DNA of 64,000 bases from Amyelois transitella. Lineage: Eukaryota; Arthropoda; Insecta; Lepidoptera; Pyralidae. Positions 25,801 through 41,500 of this stretch are shown here, one piece after another. The stretch is taken from positions 10,292,001 through 10,356,000 of the forward strand of contig NC_083535.1 in assembly GCF_032362555.1 (NCBI RefSeq), read 5' to 3'. The position numbers and the translations under genes were made by a program. A model generated the notes under the pieces. The model saw only the letters and a list, made by a program, of their open reading frames with translations. It made no database searches and was not told where the DNA came from. Position 1 is the first letter of the stretch; each line of letters begins with the position of its first letter.

Positions 25801-26530
25801 AAAAATACAAAGTTCCTATAAACTTATTTGGTGTACAAAAATGGAGGATAATTTTTCATGCTTGAGATTTGACATAAATAGACGTTATAACATAATATCG
25901 TGCTAAGTTTGAGCCCCACAACTATGTTCCCGGAATTTTTTGATAAGGGCCACTCCTATTTCGCGCGGATGTCGTAAGAATAAGCATTATCATCAAGTGC
26001 AATAACCATGATCTGATTTCTGACTCTACATTATCTCAAAAGACATGGATCATGTTTTTACTTTTACATGATAAATCCAATAAAATCCTAATCGTAGAAA
26101 TCCATCCATTTTAGTAACATCAGGTAATAAAGTTTGAAATTAACAAGTTGATATTTAGTAGGCCAACACTAATAATAAAAAAAGTATGAAAGCAGAAATC
26201 TATTTATTTAAATGTTGGGTAAAAATAATAGGCGCTTGCTAAAGAACGCACGTATTTGAAACTTAATTAACCCATGTCTTTATTTGAACTTACCCTGTGT
26301 GGCGCTTGTAGTAATCTGTGCACGGCAGCGATTTGGTACGATAGCGGGATGGTTGTGTTGAAAGTGTGGTACAGAGGTCTTGATGGCTCCCTCACATTGT
26401 ACTCCATGAAAGGGTCCAGGTCATTCAGGTACTGGACTCGGCACACGAATGTATCCTCACCGATATCCCTCATCGTCCCATTTATCCCATTTACTCTGTT
26501 CTTCTCGTTCACTTTTACCAACTCAATCAT
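8028..26530 (-). CDS. Fhos: FHOD-family formin, isoform with GTPase-binding domain
   Basis: The first exon 26530-26294 (79 codons, phase 0) splices to 19373-19264 (donor GACAA/gtaagt, phase 2), which joins the shared exon at 15849 and then follows the short isoform to its end, for 1212 residues. The N-terminus matches the start of human FHOD proteins: the patterns [10 protein letters not shown] and QIAAVHRLL correspond to human VQYLEDTDPF and QIPAVHRLL, followed by LDDATLQ (human LEDCALQ) and the acidic loop of the second exon. In FHOD1 this ubiquitin-like domain binds Rac-class GTPases and helps set autoinhibition. Start chosen at the first ATG (26530), because a stop lies in frame 27 bases upstream. 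Confidence 0.85.
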
Positions 26531-29500
26531 GTTCACTAATTTTACACTTAACTAAATCACAGTTTGCCTTGTTTAATTTTATCACATAACACTGTAAATG
26601 TATGTATTTTTTTTTATAATTTTTGGGAAGTTGTGTTATCTATTTTTTTAATATTTAAATTTATATTTTTGGGGGTAAATATCGGTTTTGTCATGCGATT
26701 CGGGAAACCGGTTTGTATTTTTTAAATATTCAAATGTAGAATTTTCGCGGTTACATCAGTTTTGTCATGCGATGCGTGTTGTTTGCAGCCAGTATTGTGT
26801 TTTTGTCGAAACACGTCTGTGGGCCGAGTCTACAAGCGACTGAATTCACGCACACGTCATTCCAAGCCACATAGTGGCAGAATGCACGTGTTTCGGCAAC
26901 ATATCACCGCCGAATTAGCTGCAGATAAGCATAAAAGATAGACTTAGTGATTAAAATACTGCAGTGTAATAAGAAGCATGTGGTCAGTTTGATTCTCTCG
27001 ACAACATTTCTTTCTCACAGCAAAGATGTTATGCATTCAAATTGACGTTATACTGAGTAACCAGTTAATGATTTTACTTATACGAATGAAATATTCACAT
27101 GACTTTTGTCCAGTGTGTATAAAACAATCAATTCTCATCATTTTAAAAACAAATACATTATGTTTATCAATGCTTCTAGGAAGCTGTTGACATAACGTTC
27201 TGAATTAAATTTACAGTTCTTTTATACTTTCTTTCGTCGACAAATCATAGATCCATTCCGGCAGTTTGTGGTCGGCCTGCGAGCGGTCTTTCGAAATATT
27301 TCATTTTAAATTAAGAATTGTTTTTGGTCTACAAAAGACACTGGCCGGGAAATGATGATGTCATCGACCTATGCGCACGCGCCAGCTCGCTCTGTTTCTA
27401 CAATTCATCACGCTTTGATTCAGGCGCAGACGCTTCCTTCAAGCAATGAAAATAAAAACGTCGGATTCTTTTCAAAGATTTAAAAGTTATCTTTAACCAA
27501 TAAATTATAATAAAGTACAAGGGTAAGCATAATTATTATTACGTATTATTCCTTAATAAGTGGTGTGTTCTATTATATTTTTATTACCAAAAGAAACAAG
27601 AATGTTAAAACCACGACCACAAATACGAAAAAAACTTTGTTCGCGTTCGATCGTACGAACATTATGTCATCGAACCGTTCGTAGGCTTTATCCAAGTGCC
27701 AAGAATGAAAACAAGGATTCAGCTATATTGAAAGAGAGCTTTTTCTAATCGTGATCTCAACCGGACCCGAGGTCCTCTCGGGAACGCAACAAACGCCAGG
27801 AGCATTACTGAGAGCCGTTGAGTGTTTTCTATTTATTTATTTAATGCGAAGTCAATTGGCTAGCCATCGGCGGGGCCCGCGACTCTGACCCGCAGTTCAA
27901 CCGAATCGTGGTCCTCCGTCACGACTGGCCACAACACGTTAATAGGTCGTCATATACACTGGGAATAATAAACACTAGGAATTCTCCAATGGAAAATATT
28001 CTAATAAAGTGTGGTCATGGCGGGTCAAAGTATTAAGATGTTTCAAGAATTTGATTGTGAATAAACGCCTTTAGCGGCTAGTCACGAGGAAGCTGGACGC
28101 GAAATAGCGTTAAAAATAACAATACTGGCCATTACAGAAAAATGATGCAGTCAATTTTTTTTTAAATGTTTGAAAGTTTTGTATTATTAAAAAAAATCTT
28201 ATCCTTCTTTTCTATTGCTGGTATGATTAAAACGAACTAAATAATGAGTTCAATAATTAACTAGGGATTGTAACGTTGTAATATTTACTTAATTTTCTTT
28301 TTGATACTTGGATAAAGTAACAGTACCTTCTGCCGCATAACAGTATTGTAACAACGACATCAAAAATATCTCAATTGAAAAGCAAAATTGCCGTTACACG
28401 CGTCGATATGGACATTAATATTGTGACAGTTGAGTTAAAATTTTGACAGATTTCATTAGTATGACAGGCGGGCGTCATTAGTGATACTATTCTATTCTAA
28501 TTTTAACTGGTCCTAACCTAACTGCCGCATTACGTAATAGAGCGTGGGTATATGGGACCGGTTGGGCAATAGGCAAATCGTGGATTCCGGTACGCACGTC
28601 TAAAACTACTAAAATTTCAAACTTATTCCAAAGAGATTAAGGACTACATTCAGCGTTAGTTGCCTTTAGACGTTGCCGATTTAGTGCGAAATTGTAATAG
28701 GTCGCGATTATTATTCATGATCGCGCTAATATTCGGACGCTTTCGTTGTTGTTATTTTTATTGTTTAGATATATCTTAAAGACACAGGTTTCATCATTAG
28801 ACTTAGAAAAGTTTATTTCTTAAATTATTAGGTGTAATTTTAAAGCCCTTCTTTGATCAGCCTTAAAGCAAATAAAATTGTAGATGCATTGATTGAATTT
28901 ATAAAAACAGAACAAAAAGAAAGGCATACCTAGGGGAATTTTGGGATGATGACGTCAGCAATCATTTAAAAAAATGGAATGAATAAAATAATGGTTGACT
29001 AAATAGAAAATATAGGGAACCAACGCAAAAGTTACAAATGGAAATAACATAAAAGAGTTGTTTCAAAGAGTTGCAAAATATCATCCAAATCCTACGTATG
29101 CATTATTATCCTAATTAAGTGTTGCAAAGATGTTTTGCAACTAATGAATTTCTTGAAAAGTATAAATTATACATTTCATTATGAAAATGGCCTGTGGAAT
29201 GGCTGGTCCGTCATTTGCGTCAGTGGGTTATGCAAGGCAAGTGCAAGGATAGCATTTGAGATGCGCAGGCGCATGCCTGAACGTTTGCCGGTAGAAAGCC
29301 GTTTTACATTTTGATGTAAATTGTAATGTGACGTGGTAGAGGTGTACGTAGAAATCTACAAGTTGTTCTAAGAGATAGTCTTTGTTAGATTTAGGATTTT
29401 GCTACTATGATTTTTATTCACAGATATTTTAAAATGCCTTTCAAATATTTTGATACAAATTACTCATTATCTTGGGGTATGGTCACACGAAAAAAATCTA

Positions 29501-32500
29501 AAACAAAAGGATTTCCTCACATACATAATAATCATGTCTTTATGCCTAACACAGCTAACAGAGTCGAACGACTGGAGAGAAGGGATTCTTATAAATTCAG
29601 AATCAACTTGTACCTTTTCACAACCATACACAATTACTTGCACTACGCATAGGTCAAGTTATATGCCGGACACCGTCTATGTTTACTACATCGAATTTTA
29701 ACAACGAATTCCACAGGGGAATCGAATATTGTACCTATCGAAAGGCTACGTGCCGGGCGTACAGATTATTCGCTTTCGTTGTCGTGCTCGGCTGATATAA
29801 AAAAAGTAAATACAGATATTTATCTCCTCTTCAGATTCAGTAAGTAATAAAGATAATTAATTTAATGGCAGTGATACAAATGTTGAGATATATCTCTATA
29901 TATAAGCTATATTTTATTCTATGAAATTTTTAAGAAATAATAATATTCTTTTGTTAGAGTAAGTGATTTATAAATATGCTTCTTTGTATCTCTGTGTTAT
30001 TTGTTCCGTCAAATATATTTATTTCATCAATTTGAATAACTTCTATTGTCAGAATTTTTTCAGATTAATTTGAACACTTTCACTCATTCATTTACATACT
30101 GCAGGTACTATACTTACTGTTCTGTAAGTAGTGTACATAGGTACTGTAACAAGGTTGTATTTCTTGTTATTATTTAATCATAGAGTATCCACTTAATTAT
30201 AAATAAATAGTCAATGAAATAAAAAAGTATCAAAAAAAACATTGACAGATTCGAAAACAAGAGCGGTATCTTTAATTTTGTCTGCGACACGGACTGAGAA
30301 AGCTACAGCTAAGCTAAGCTGCAGATGTCCTTCTATTTAATTATTGTAAAATATATATATGTAACCAAGATTAAGGAGGAAAATTAACACAGTCACACAC
30401 ACACACAAAAGATACTATTGAAGATTCCCAAATCCATCGCTACAGTATGTATATTCAGAAATAGCCACTTCTGTGAACTCCATATTCCGTACCTCGCCTG
30501 GCATCGAACCCGCCACTTCCGGCCGCTATTTTGGGAGGTGATGCAATTGAGCAAGAGGCTGTGGTGGTCAAGTTTACTGACTGTTATGCCTTATCATTTC
30601 CAGTTTGGAAGTGATGTGTTATTGATAAATAAACGAATTTTAAATTTGAGACGTGCCTGGTTTTTAGAGCATTATGTTTTGCCTATTCGTATTTTGCACA
30701 AATTGTGCCATTTCATAGACTTTAGAGGAGTGCAAAAGACAATTTATATTGTAATTTTTTTTTTATATATATACTTATATTATATTTACTTACGATGGTA
30801 AAAAAATAATAAACGCTTTCTTAAAAAAATATTTTCTACATAATTTACAAAGCATACTGATAAATTTGTTCACTCCACGTCTAAATTATTATATATGTCA
30901 TACCTATTATTATGACATACCTACATATTACGTCTAAATTATTATATGTGACATACCTACATATTATTATATATGTCATCTTTAAAACTGAATTCCATTC
31001 CTTTCTTTAAGAAATCGTACAGTTATTAAAATTATTCAACAACATAATCACATACAAGCCAAATGTTGTTTTAATCGTTATAATCCATTGTCCCCGCTTC
31101 CCATGCTAATACTAAACGCACGAGACTTCTCAGAAATGACTGCTAACCCGAGGGTCGTGTAAAAGGTGTCGCCAAACGGGACTCTGCATAATGTCGAAGA
31201 CTTCGCAAAGAAACTATAATTACGCCAGACTATCCTCATTGGATGGTGTGTTTCCTTAAGTAGTGTTTCGTAAAATTATAGGTAACATTTGCACTGTACT
31301 TAGACTACTCATATATAACAGCACGACGCGACATGACGGCGTGTTAGTCTGCCGAAGTTACGTACGATCACGCTCAACGTGATTATATGCGTTAATTTTA
31401 AGGGTCTAACAGGAAAACGCTTATACAATTGGGATTTATTAATGTACTGCTTTGAATCTGTGATTATCTAAGATCTTAGTTCCATCAATAAGCCGCATCC
31501 ACTTAAATGGAGGCTGAATTATGTGATTATTGGCTCTGTCTAACCCGTACGGTGGACGTGCTGCGAGTGTAGTGTCTGACAATGTATTTATTGTTTGTAG
31601 GCGCTTCTGTCATCCGCGTTATGACGCGTACATAACTTATTACATTTGGTCTCCATACTCAATGTGAAATTATTATAAAGGTTGAAGGGATGGGTTGAAA
31701 AAAATTGTGACTCCTTCTTTTTATTCTAATTTAGCTTTAGAATATTAGGAAGTGCAATGTTAAAAACATGTTTTCAGCCAAGAGAAGCATGCCAAGAATT
31801 TGATAAGTACCTACTTATACAATTTCATCAGTTGTTATATTATATTTCATTGATGCAATAAAATTTTAAAGTTTTATAAAGAATTTACGCGATATAAAAC
31901 TACTTATTTTGGGCCTGGAAATAAATAAAAGAAACCCGCTTATTCTTTCAACTTGCGTCTGAGACTGCCAATCTCGTTAGTGAGCCGCACGTGGAATCCT
32001 TACCGTTGTGTGAGTCGACACTCGTAATAATGATTATATACAAATACAATTTATAAAAATACTTGCAAATTTATCTTTAAAAAAAAAATGGTGATAAAAT
32101 TGAGAACTGAAATAAATAAATACTTAAATAGAAAAAAAAAGAATTAGACCGATTCCAAACAAATGAAATATAAGCATCTATTAGATCAGGGTAAAGGTGT
32201 TTTCAAATATCTCGTGCGAACGGGAAGTTTTTAGAGGTTTATTGTCCTCGGTTCTTTAAATTCATATACAAAATTTCATTATAATCGTTGCAGCGGTTTA
32301 TCCAAGATTTCAGTTAGGTACACTTTCTGTCTGTCTTGGTCTTCAAAAAGTTTTTGTCTAACATAATACAATTGTCAATCTAAAAGTAATTATGACAGAA
32401 CAACAATTTTAGGAAAGGCAAATTATAGTAGAATAGTGAAATAAAATAATATAAAAATGGATACAATAGATGTTGACTAGATATGTTGTTAAGTTTAGTT

Positions 32501-35500
32501 TTTAGTTGAAATTGGTCGTCTGATGGGATCTTGTCATCCTCAGCGATCCCATACTTTTTACCGGCTTAAAGGTGACGAGGTGTGAAGACCCTCGATTATG
32601 GATGCATTGCGGTGTGAAGTGCAACGCTATGGGTGTCAAATATTGTTACCAAGTGTCACTTTCTTCACTTTGGAAACTATGAAAAATAAACTATCGTATT
32701 TCTATAGTTAGTCTGTATAATCTAGGCAGGATTTTGATTTTTCAAAGTCATTGGAAAAAGAAGGGTTGTTACTTGTATGAGTTTAGTTTCGCTTCACATT
32801 CATGTAATATTCGCTACTTTCAATTCAGTATTAGGTCAAAAAAAGAGAAAAATATAATATTTTATGGAAATAAAAATACAAATCATTAAGTAAAAAAACA
32901 TGAATACTTGAATTGAAATTATTTATTTCTGCTTTGTCAGAATATAATAGGTACCATTATGGCAGAGGAATATTTATATACCGGAGTGGACACTTATATG
33001 CCGAGAAGAATAAAAAGACGAACATCGTTGATGATCATTGTGTACTAAGAATTAACTGTTAGTGTTAGATTCATTAGGTGAGTGGCTCACATTCATTAGA
33101 GTCAGCAGAGACTCATCAGCATGACTGGCGAAGTCCCAAATCAACTAAATGTCAGTTCTAATTTTACGCTCTAAACGAACCATCTTTTGTTATTGCTTCA
33201 TTTTTTAATGCAGGCTAGAACGAACAGAAATTCCTTTTTTAAACAAAATCAATAAAAAAATAAAGAAATTACTCGGCTTGGACAAGACTGCATGGCATTC
33301 TTTCCTTGGCCAGTTTAAATTATTACATACATACATACATACATATGGTCACGTCTATATCCCTTGCGGGGTAGACAGAGCCAACAGTCTTGAAAAGACT
33401 GAATGGCCACGTTCAGCTATTTGGCTTAATGATAGAATTGAGATTCAAATAGTGACAGGTTGCTAAATTATTACGACAATATAAATAAAAGCAATGAGAG
33501 TATGACTGTGAACCAAAAGTTAAATAATATGTGAAGTTTGAATTTAGAAGCTAATACATCTGAAATAATACCAACATGATCAAAATAAACAAATACAGCA
33601 GGCGCTAAGAATTTTATGCAGTTTCCTAATAATGCTCTGTATAAATTTAATTTGCATCATTTCGGTGTAGCATTCATGTGTGATGCAATGAAGAAGTAAT
33701 TAACATTTAGGTGGTTACGTCCAAGTTGCCTCAGTTTAAAATGTACCGAACATTTTTAATATCTTATTACATTACTATTCAGAGTAAGGAAACAGATTTA
33801 CATAAAACCAGTTTATGGTGCACTTCTGAACGCGGTGTGAATCATTACACGATGAGGCCGTGAATAAAAGTATAAATACTTACAAAAAATTAACTTTATT
33901 AAAAGTTATCATCCAATGAAATACACATAACGAAGGTAATGTAAATGAAATTTAGATGCTCATGCATCAAGAATCGGGTGACAGCACCAACGTCATAAAA
34001 AAATGCGTCCTCCATAAATTACGTAATATGTAAGAAACAAAACTTCAAACGTTAGCCTCGCGGAGCAGTGGAGCATAAACACATCCACGTCTTTGTCCCA
34101 ACAGCTGTAATTGAAATTCCAAACGCCCTTTACGACATGCGAACTTATTCCAAACAATATAGTCAAGCCTCCTTAGTTCCATTTTCAAATGCCTGCGTGA
34201 TTCACAGTTTACAGCAACTTTTTACTTCGACTTATTACTGCGGGCATTTCCCGTGACCATTTGTTTGCAAAATAGTCACCGAGCAGATGAATAACCCAAG
34301 TTAGCGCCCTTTCTTTGTTCTTATATGTAAGGCCGGTGTAAAAAATAATGTAAAAAAGAGTTGTTAGTACCTACTTCTTAATCTTTGTTAAGTAAGCAGG
34401 TACATGGATCTTTGTAGCTATAGTTGGGGAGCTTGTAATGGTGTGTTTATAGTTTTACTAATATACGATGCGGGTAACGAATATAAAAATACAGACGATC
34501 TCCTCCTCTTTGATAAAAGTTGAAACACATTAGTAATACGGAAGACTAATTTCCTATAATGTAGATGTTCAGATGATGTTTGCCACTTGAATTTATATTC
34601 AAACGAGGTAAAAATTATTTTTTACGCTGTAAAAAAGGTATTTGAGAAAATGTTATTACGGTGACCTGCCCCATACATGAAACCTATTCCATTATACATA
34701 GATATTTAGGATACATTGGTTGTTAGTGCTTTTGCCACATGTAATCGTAACATATATATGTATTTATAAGGTATATTTCACTCTTGGCTACTACTATTTA
34801 TCAAATATAATTTTGAAGTGACATGGAATATTTTATGTCTCCTGCGCCATTTCTGTAACAGTTCTATATTGTGTTCGTACGTAGTGATTATTTGTTTGGT
34901 GTTAGTAATGTCAGTGAGTTAATTTGGGAGATAGGAACATGATGGAGATAATTGGTACAAGGCCGCGAGATGAAAACTGACAGGCAATTAATTTTACATC
35001 GCGTCATATTATATAAACTGTCACATGTATCTAATAACTAGAGTGAAATATTGAAGAGACCTTTAAAAGATTTTGTAGTTGCATTTATAAAAAAAAGAGT
35101 CTGTAAACATAAATGGGCGAATAGGGTGTCGATAGAGTACGGAATAGTTTTTATTTATGAATTGAACACAGAACAGTGACTGTGCACCGAATCGCCATTC
35201 TTACTAATTTTCGACAGACTCTAGAGTAATATAATTAGTTGGCTTCAAATCTTGGGTTCAAATAAAGACGTAAAGTTTGACTTTAAAACACACTACTTAA
35301 TCATCTTCTTGGTTCTGTTTGTGCTACATTTCTGTCCTCACTTGGGATAACTTAAGATTACCCCAAGGTCCTCTTTAAAAACACGGAAAAGGAGTAAATT
35401 CAAGAAATGAGGAGGACTAAGAAGTCTAACGAACCAAGGGATTCGAAATTGGAACGAAACGGATTGACTTTCGAGTTATTAACCGCTGAATCAGCGACGC

Positions 35501-38500
35501 AGTAAAAGAGTTATTTTAATGTATTCCTTATGGTCACAACAGTTTAAAATAATCTCTTTAAAAACATATCAAACATAGTAATATGCCAGACAAGTCTACA
35601 GGAGCAGCGAAGCATACAAAAACAGGCCGCGACGTTCTTCGTGTGCACAGTACTGCCGTCCCTTTTCTCCAGTTAGGATAAGAGCGGGATAGAAGAACGG
35701 ATACCTGTGCATAAATATTGAAACGTGGGAAAATACACAAGAGTAGGTGTATATGGGCTTCTTGAATAATATGGCTTCATTTATTCTAATTTTAGTGATG
35801 TCAAAATAATGTCATTAGTAAAGCTTAAAAGACTATGATGTAAACGTGGGAAGGTTACAAAAATAAAAAAGAGGAACCCAACTGTTTCTCCCACGTCTAT
35901 CCTGGCCGTAAGACTCTTTTACATTCTTCCCTTCTTCATTACAAAATTTGAATATTTTGAGGGAGTCTCCATGCAATAAACGTGTCTTTTTTCGTATTTT
36001 TTTGCTCAAACTTAATAACGGTTACAGGTAGACACTTAAATTTTCACACAATAGTCAGGTTTAGTTATGTTACCTTTCGAAATAAATAATTAAATATAAA
36101 ATAAAGTAATTATTAAATGTGATTCCCATACAAACAAAGAATTTTATGGAAAAGTATGGAACCTTTTGTGCGTGAGTCCGACGCCGGCTTTTATTAAATA
36201 TTTCCACTTAAAGAAAAGCTAAAATACAACAGGTTAATAATTCGGTTTTAACCAACGGACACAATGACTCACAAGGAAGGAATGGTGTATGCAAATACAA
36301 TTCATGAAATTGAAGCTTCTTAACATTGATCTTGAAACGCGTCTTCCAAAGTATCATGCAGTTTAAGTACTCATAAAGCTGATTTAATTTAATATCTTCA
36401 TGCATAATTTTATGCCTGATTATGAGGTTCGTAAAACTAATCAGTACTTAAACAAAATGTAGAACATAATAGTTTAAGTTTCTCTCGTAAATTGTTGGAT
36501 ATTTTGCTTTCTCCGCCGCGGTACAAATAATGGCGTGTAGCCGGCCGATTGTCTCATAATGATCAATGAAATTCTTGGACAAACGTATGCAAAACATTAC
36601 ATTTGAAATACAGTTAAAGATCGGAGTGCGAACAACGTACGTGTTTGAGACGTCTTTGTGCTAACGCCGACTGCACGAAATTATTGCAAATATTTTTACT
36701 TATACAATTAGGACCTTAATAACATTACCATAATTTGCCATTTGAATCTTATTAAAAACGGATTCTCCAAGTTTATTTTTTTACTTTTATTGTGAATGTT
36801 TTAAAAATGAAGAGAAATGAGGAGAGAGAGCTTTTTATGCACTGGCGTGATGATTTTTAGTTTGACTTTGATTGATGACTTAAATAACGATAACAGTTTC
36901 ATATCATAGCGTATTATGTAACCAAAATTTGTTGGCAGGATGTACTCGTATTTGGGCGAGTTGCATTTGGAGCGTTTGAAGAATCCTCAGTGCTTGGTAC
37001 ATTTAAAGAAAACATTGCTTTTTTATAAGAACACACCTATGTAAGTACATCAGACTATTATAAAATAGTTTATGATTCATGCAGTTTGACCTACTTTACA
37101 TAAACCGATCGATGTTAATAATGGTGGACAGGTAAGAAAGAACTTATCTTTGAATATTATATGGTTATCAGCATTGCCATTGGCTACAATACTGTTAGTA
37201 ATTCAGAACTTCCTACCGTTATAAACCCACAAATGTTTGTGTAAATTTTATACACATGCGCATAGCGAGGTCGTGAGTAATTTGTATGTAAGTAATTAAG
37301 ATAGCATTGCAGATTTGGATCACCTGATTGTGTACGAAAAGGAAGATCTCGTGCATTAAGGCACGTTCAATTCAGTTACGTTTACTTATAGTACCTTACA
37401 GACCGCGTTAGAGGTCGTGCAGTGGTTTAGATTAGACCTTCTTAAGAGATTTGCAGGGTAGTTTGACCTATCTCGCTCGATAAGATTTTACTTACAGAAA
37501 CGTCATTAGAAAGTTTAGAGCGCGATAGTATAAATTACAATACTTACATATATTGCAACACGAAAGTGTAAAAGTTGTTATCATATATGTTATTCTGCTA
37601 TTACATTACTGTTCTAGCCCTAGAATTCTGTTTTTATAGTTCTACTATTCTCATATTGAGTTAATAGGAGGAAAAGGATCATATACATTTAATTTTAGAG
37701 GACTTGCATTTCTAAAACGTTCTGTCTCAAGGGCCAGTTATAGACAAAGTAGGAGCGAGAATGATCGTCATTCCTGTTCCCACGTCTGTGCCACTGACAC
37801 GTTGACATCAGATGATCACCACCGCACGGCGATAACAAGCAAAAACTAAACGCGCCTGATTACGTCGAGACGAGCCGCTTTTAAACCGCTTTTTACAACA
37901 ATCAATGGGTGGCAATTTGCCTTTATTATTCTGGTATCTGTATTGGTATGGTAACAATCGAAGATCCAGACCGTTCTTGATGGAAACTTCAGTTGTTATA
38001 GTTGAAATGAGAGCTAACATACAATTTCTATAATATTACTATATTAAATAGTAAGTGCGTGGTATACTGAATGTTAAAGCAAGTACCTACCTAAAAAAAT
38101 AGTATTTACGTAACATGTTGGTAATTAAAATTAAATTCCATGTATAATCTAGATCATCATTTTGTGAACGGTACCGAATTATTATTTCATAATCACCCAG
38201 GTTATGTCACCTGAGTGATCTTATATTTACTCTGGATACTTATAAGTGTTTTAATGTCCTCGCGTAATATTTATACTTAACTGTTTTATTAAATTGCTTT
38301 TAATATGATGCTATGCGGCAAGTTTAAGCAGTTTTGCGACCTGCCTTTTAATTATAATAGGAGTTTTCTCTGTGTGTCTCAACTTTTATTGTAAACTGTG
38401 TTCTAGTGGCAAATAAAGATTTAATTATTTTTATTATATAAAGCGTTCTTTCAAATTTGAAAATGTTATTATTATTAAAAAATATTTTAACCATGTTGGG

Positions 38501-41500
38501 TGTGAAATGTAGTATATAGCCTAAAAGCCATGTGAGGGTAAACATACCTTTTGAGTCGTAACGTAAAATCATTAATCAATGATTATTTAGATTATATAAA
38601 ATTACTCTCTCTATCTATGAGAATTTTGTGAGCAAATTTTAAAAATCACTCTTTAAAATTTTGATGTTGTTTACAAATACCATCTTTCTCGTATATGTGT
38701 ATGCATTATATATCAACGAGCTAATTCTGAACCATTTTTTATAATGAATATACGTAATAAGTCAGTGTAACATTCCGAAATCAGTAATGGGAACCGAAGG
38801 CTCGCTTTAATCCAATTGTAATGTATACATACAAAGGAGGTAGGTTAGTTCGCTTGAAGGAACTTACTGCTTCACTTTCAGTTTCGTGGGTTACATAATA
38901 CGTGGGTAATACCGGTTTTTCAATAATACTAATCGATGGTCATGTATTCGAATTTAAAAATTTACATAATATACACAGACGTGTCACAACTTTATCCTTT
39001 TCGGGGTAGACAGAGCTCGTCTCAAGACTCGCATGTCTTGTTAGCGTACAGTCTAGTTACGAACTTTGCTAAGGCCTTATAAATTAGATTATAATATGAT
39101 TTTTTTGAGTTGAGCAATTGTCTCCTCTGCGCTCTATAGTGGAACTTAAATTATAGAAAGAACGATGATAAGATTTATCGTGTCGTCTTATCAAAATTCG
39201 TGAATAAGCATTGTTAATTAACAAGCATTTTGATCATTCTGTGGTTCTCAAGACCTGAGTTTTGAGCTTAACAAAACCGAAAGTTAAAATAGAAACCGTT
39301 GTGTTCTGCCTAGCTAAAGGTTAAGGATAGCTTGTTATCTTTTGTTGCAAGTCCTAAGGGTAATAAAATTTTTATCGGCTTTACCGGAAGCGGCGAGAAG
39401 CGCGCTAATTTGCACGCAAGGTGGCCACCAAGGTAACTTTTTTTTAAACATTTTTATGCCCAAGAGCAGGTTTACCTACTGTCATTGTCTCGTTGCTTTA
39501 CTGATCTTTCTTATTGAATGGTTTTGTGGAGTCCAACAATGTTGTTAAACGTATGTTTTTAACGAAAAGGTAAGTGTTACTTGTGTTAAGTGATTTTAAA
39601 TTGGCCAGACAGTCAATAATCAGTTTTTTTCTGTACAAAAACATATTGCTTGAATATAGTTAACACGATATTGCCAATCACGACTTATTACTAAGCAAAA
39701 ACGAGAGAGACTTGAATTGTTATCATTATATTCGATTCATAACACTATTGAAGACTACTAAGTTATATTTGTTTATAGGTTATTAAAAGCACTAATTTAG
39801 AATCGTGTATCAGCACTGGCATCTCAATTGTTTTATAAACAGCAAGCTGAAACAGTACCTTTGAGCATTGTTATCAAAAAAGTAAAAAGGTTAAATAACC
39901 GGCTTCCCGAAAATATGTTCTGACGGTGAAATTTACAATGTTGTCAAAACCACAACAACCTTTTTGAGATCATACAAAGTTTTGTGTTCACTGTAATCAC
40001 TGCACGTTTTACAAAGGATTTTGGCACTTCGGACTCATTTCACTTGTCCAGGAGGCACCGACTCGGACAAAGGCTTAACTATTACTGGAGAGGAGAGGTT
40101 TCATACGGGCCGGCTAGCGGCTGCTCAGGTAAGGTTTTCACGTTGCTGTTAACCGGACAATTTAAAAACGCACAGTCCGACGCATCTTGTCTTTACCTGA
40201 GCGCCTTTTTTACCCGATGGTGTAGCATCTAAACTAAAACTGACATTGTAACACTACATCGTCCAACTCAGCTTAGAAGAAAGAGATGAGATCGCAGAGG
40301 TAAATAATTTAGTAAGCTTAATGATGCTTTAAAACTTGTAAGTTTGACCTATGTAAAGTGGTAGTTATGTTTATGGGGTATTTAACTAGTTCGAGTACAT
40401 CAGTTTATATTAAGAGAATTGAATTCATATTTACATACCTAAATAAGGTGTCATGTATGATTGATAAAAGGCTGATGACATTTTGTCTTTGTCAAAAATA
40501 TTAGCCTTATCATTATCTTTGCTAAAATTGATGATCATAATTTACGTATCAAAAAAGTATCAATCGTTTCGGTTAATTCTTTGGACACTGCTCCTTTAGA
40601 TCCTATTTAAGTCGAATTTAATTCATCACCTAGTAATATATCAATTACAACGTTCCGACCATGACGTCACCATTTCAAAATGTCAGCAGCGCCACAATAC
40701 GGCCGTCCTGCTCACGCGCAATATTCCCATAGGGGACTAATTCAAGGATATGGTGCACTCTTCAGTTCACTGATCTCTGGCGAAGCCTCAGTGCTCACTT
40801 CACTATTGGAGACAATGTATTAAAAACTAAACTGTATGAATATTTATAAGAGCTCGGGAATTCAGCTAAGACATTAGTTTTGACTCTACAAAACGTTTAT
40901 TATGTCGCTTTGAATAGGGAAATACCTTCGAGTGGGCATTAATGGTAGTCAGTATTAACATGTCATTCTTTATTGTTATTTTTAACGACGCGAGTACTTT
41001 ACGAGTAGAATGGAATGGTTTCGTCAACCCTACCTCGAAATGTATTTCTGTGTACAATACAATTGGATAATCTGCTTCAATGACTTGGCAGTACACGTAG
41101 TCGACTTCTAAGGAATATTGTTTTTCGATAATTTCTGTGGTATGCCTATGTATTGATGAAAAATAAAGAAATTGCTTTGCTCACCTGATCCTCATCTCGA
41201 TAGTCGACGATCTCGCTCCTGAAATGCATTTATGGATATTTATTTAAGTAGAAAGTTTGACTTTGATAAATTTTATATGAAGCATGCTGGGTTATCGCTG
41301 GCTTTATTGAATAGTCGTAAAGCTTAGTTTAAATTAATATGATCAAATTTTGGAATATAATTAATAATTCGTATGTTGGTAATAAAATATTGGAATTTAA
41401 GTAAATTAGGTAGGTACCCATTTTGTTAAGGTGCTAGAAAGTTTGCATCCATCACGTAGATATTATTTGGGAATGTTCTTCCGAACATGGAGAACAATTA

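Noticed and set aside
30418-30801. 127-residue plus-strand open frame
   Set aside because: No splice sites, no recognised domain, and its first part (cctggcatcgaacccgccac) looks like a tRNA-like repeat fragment.
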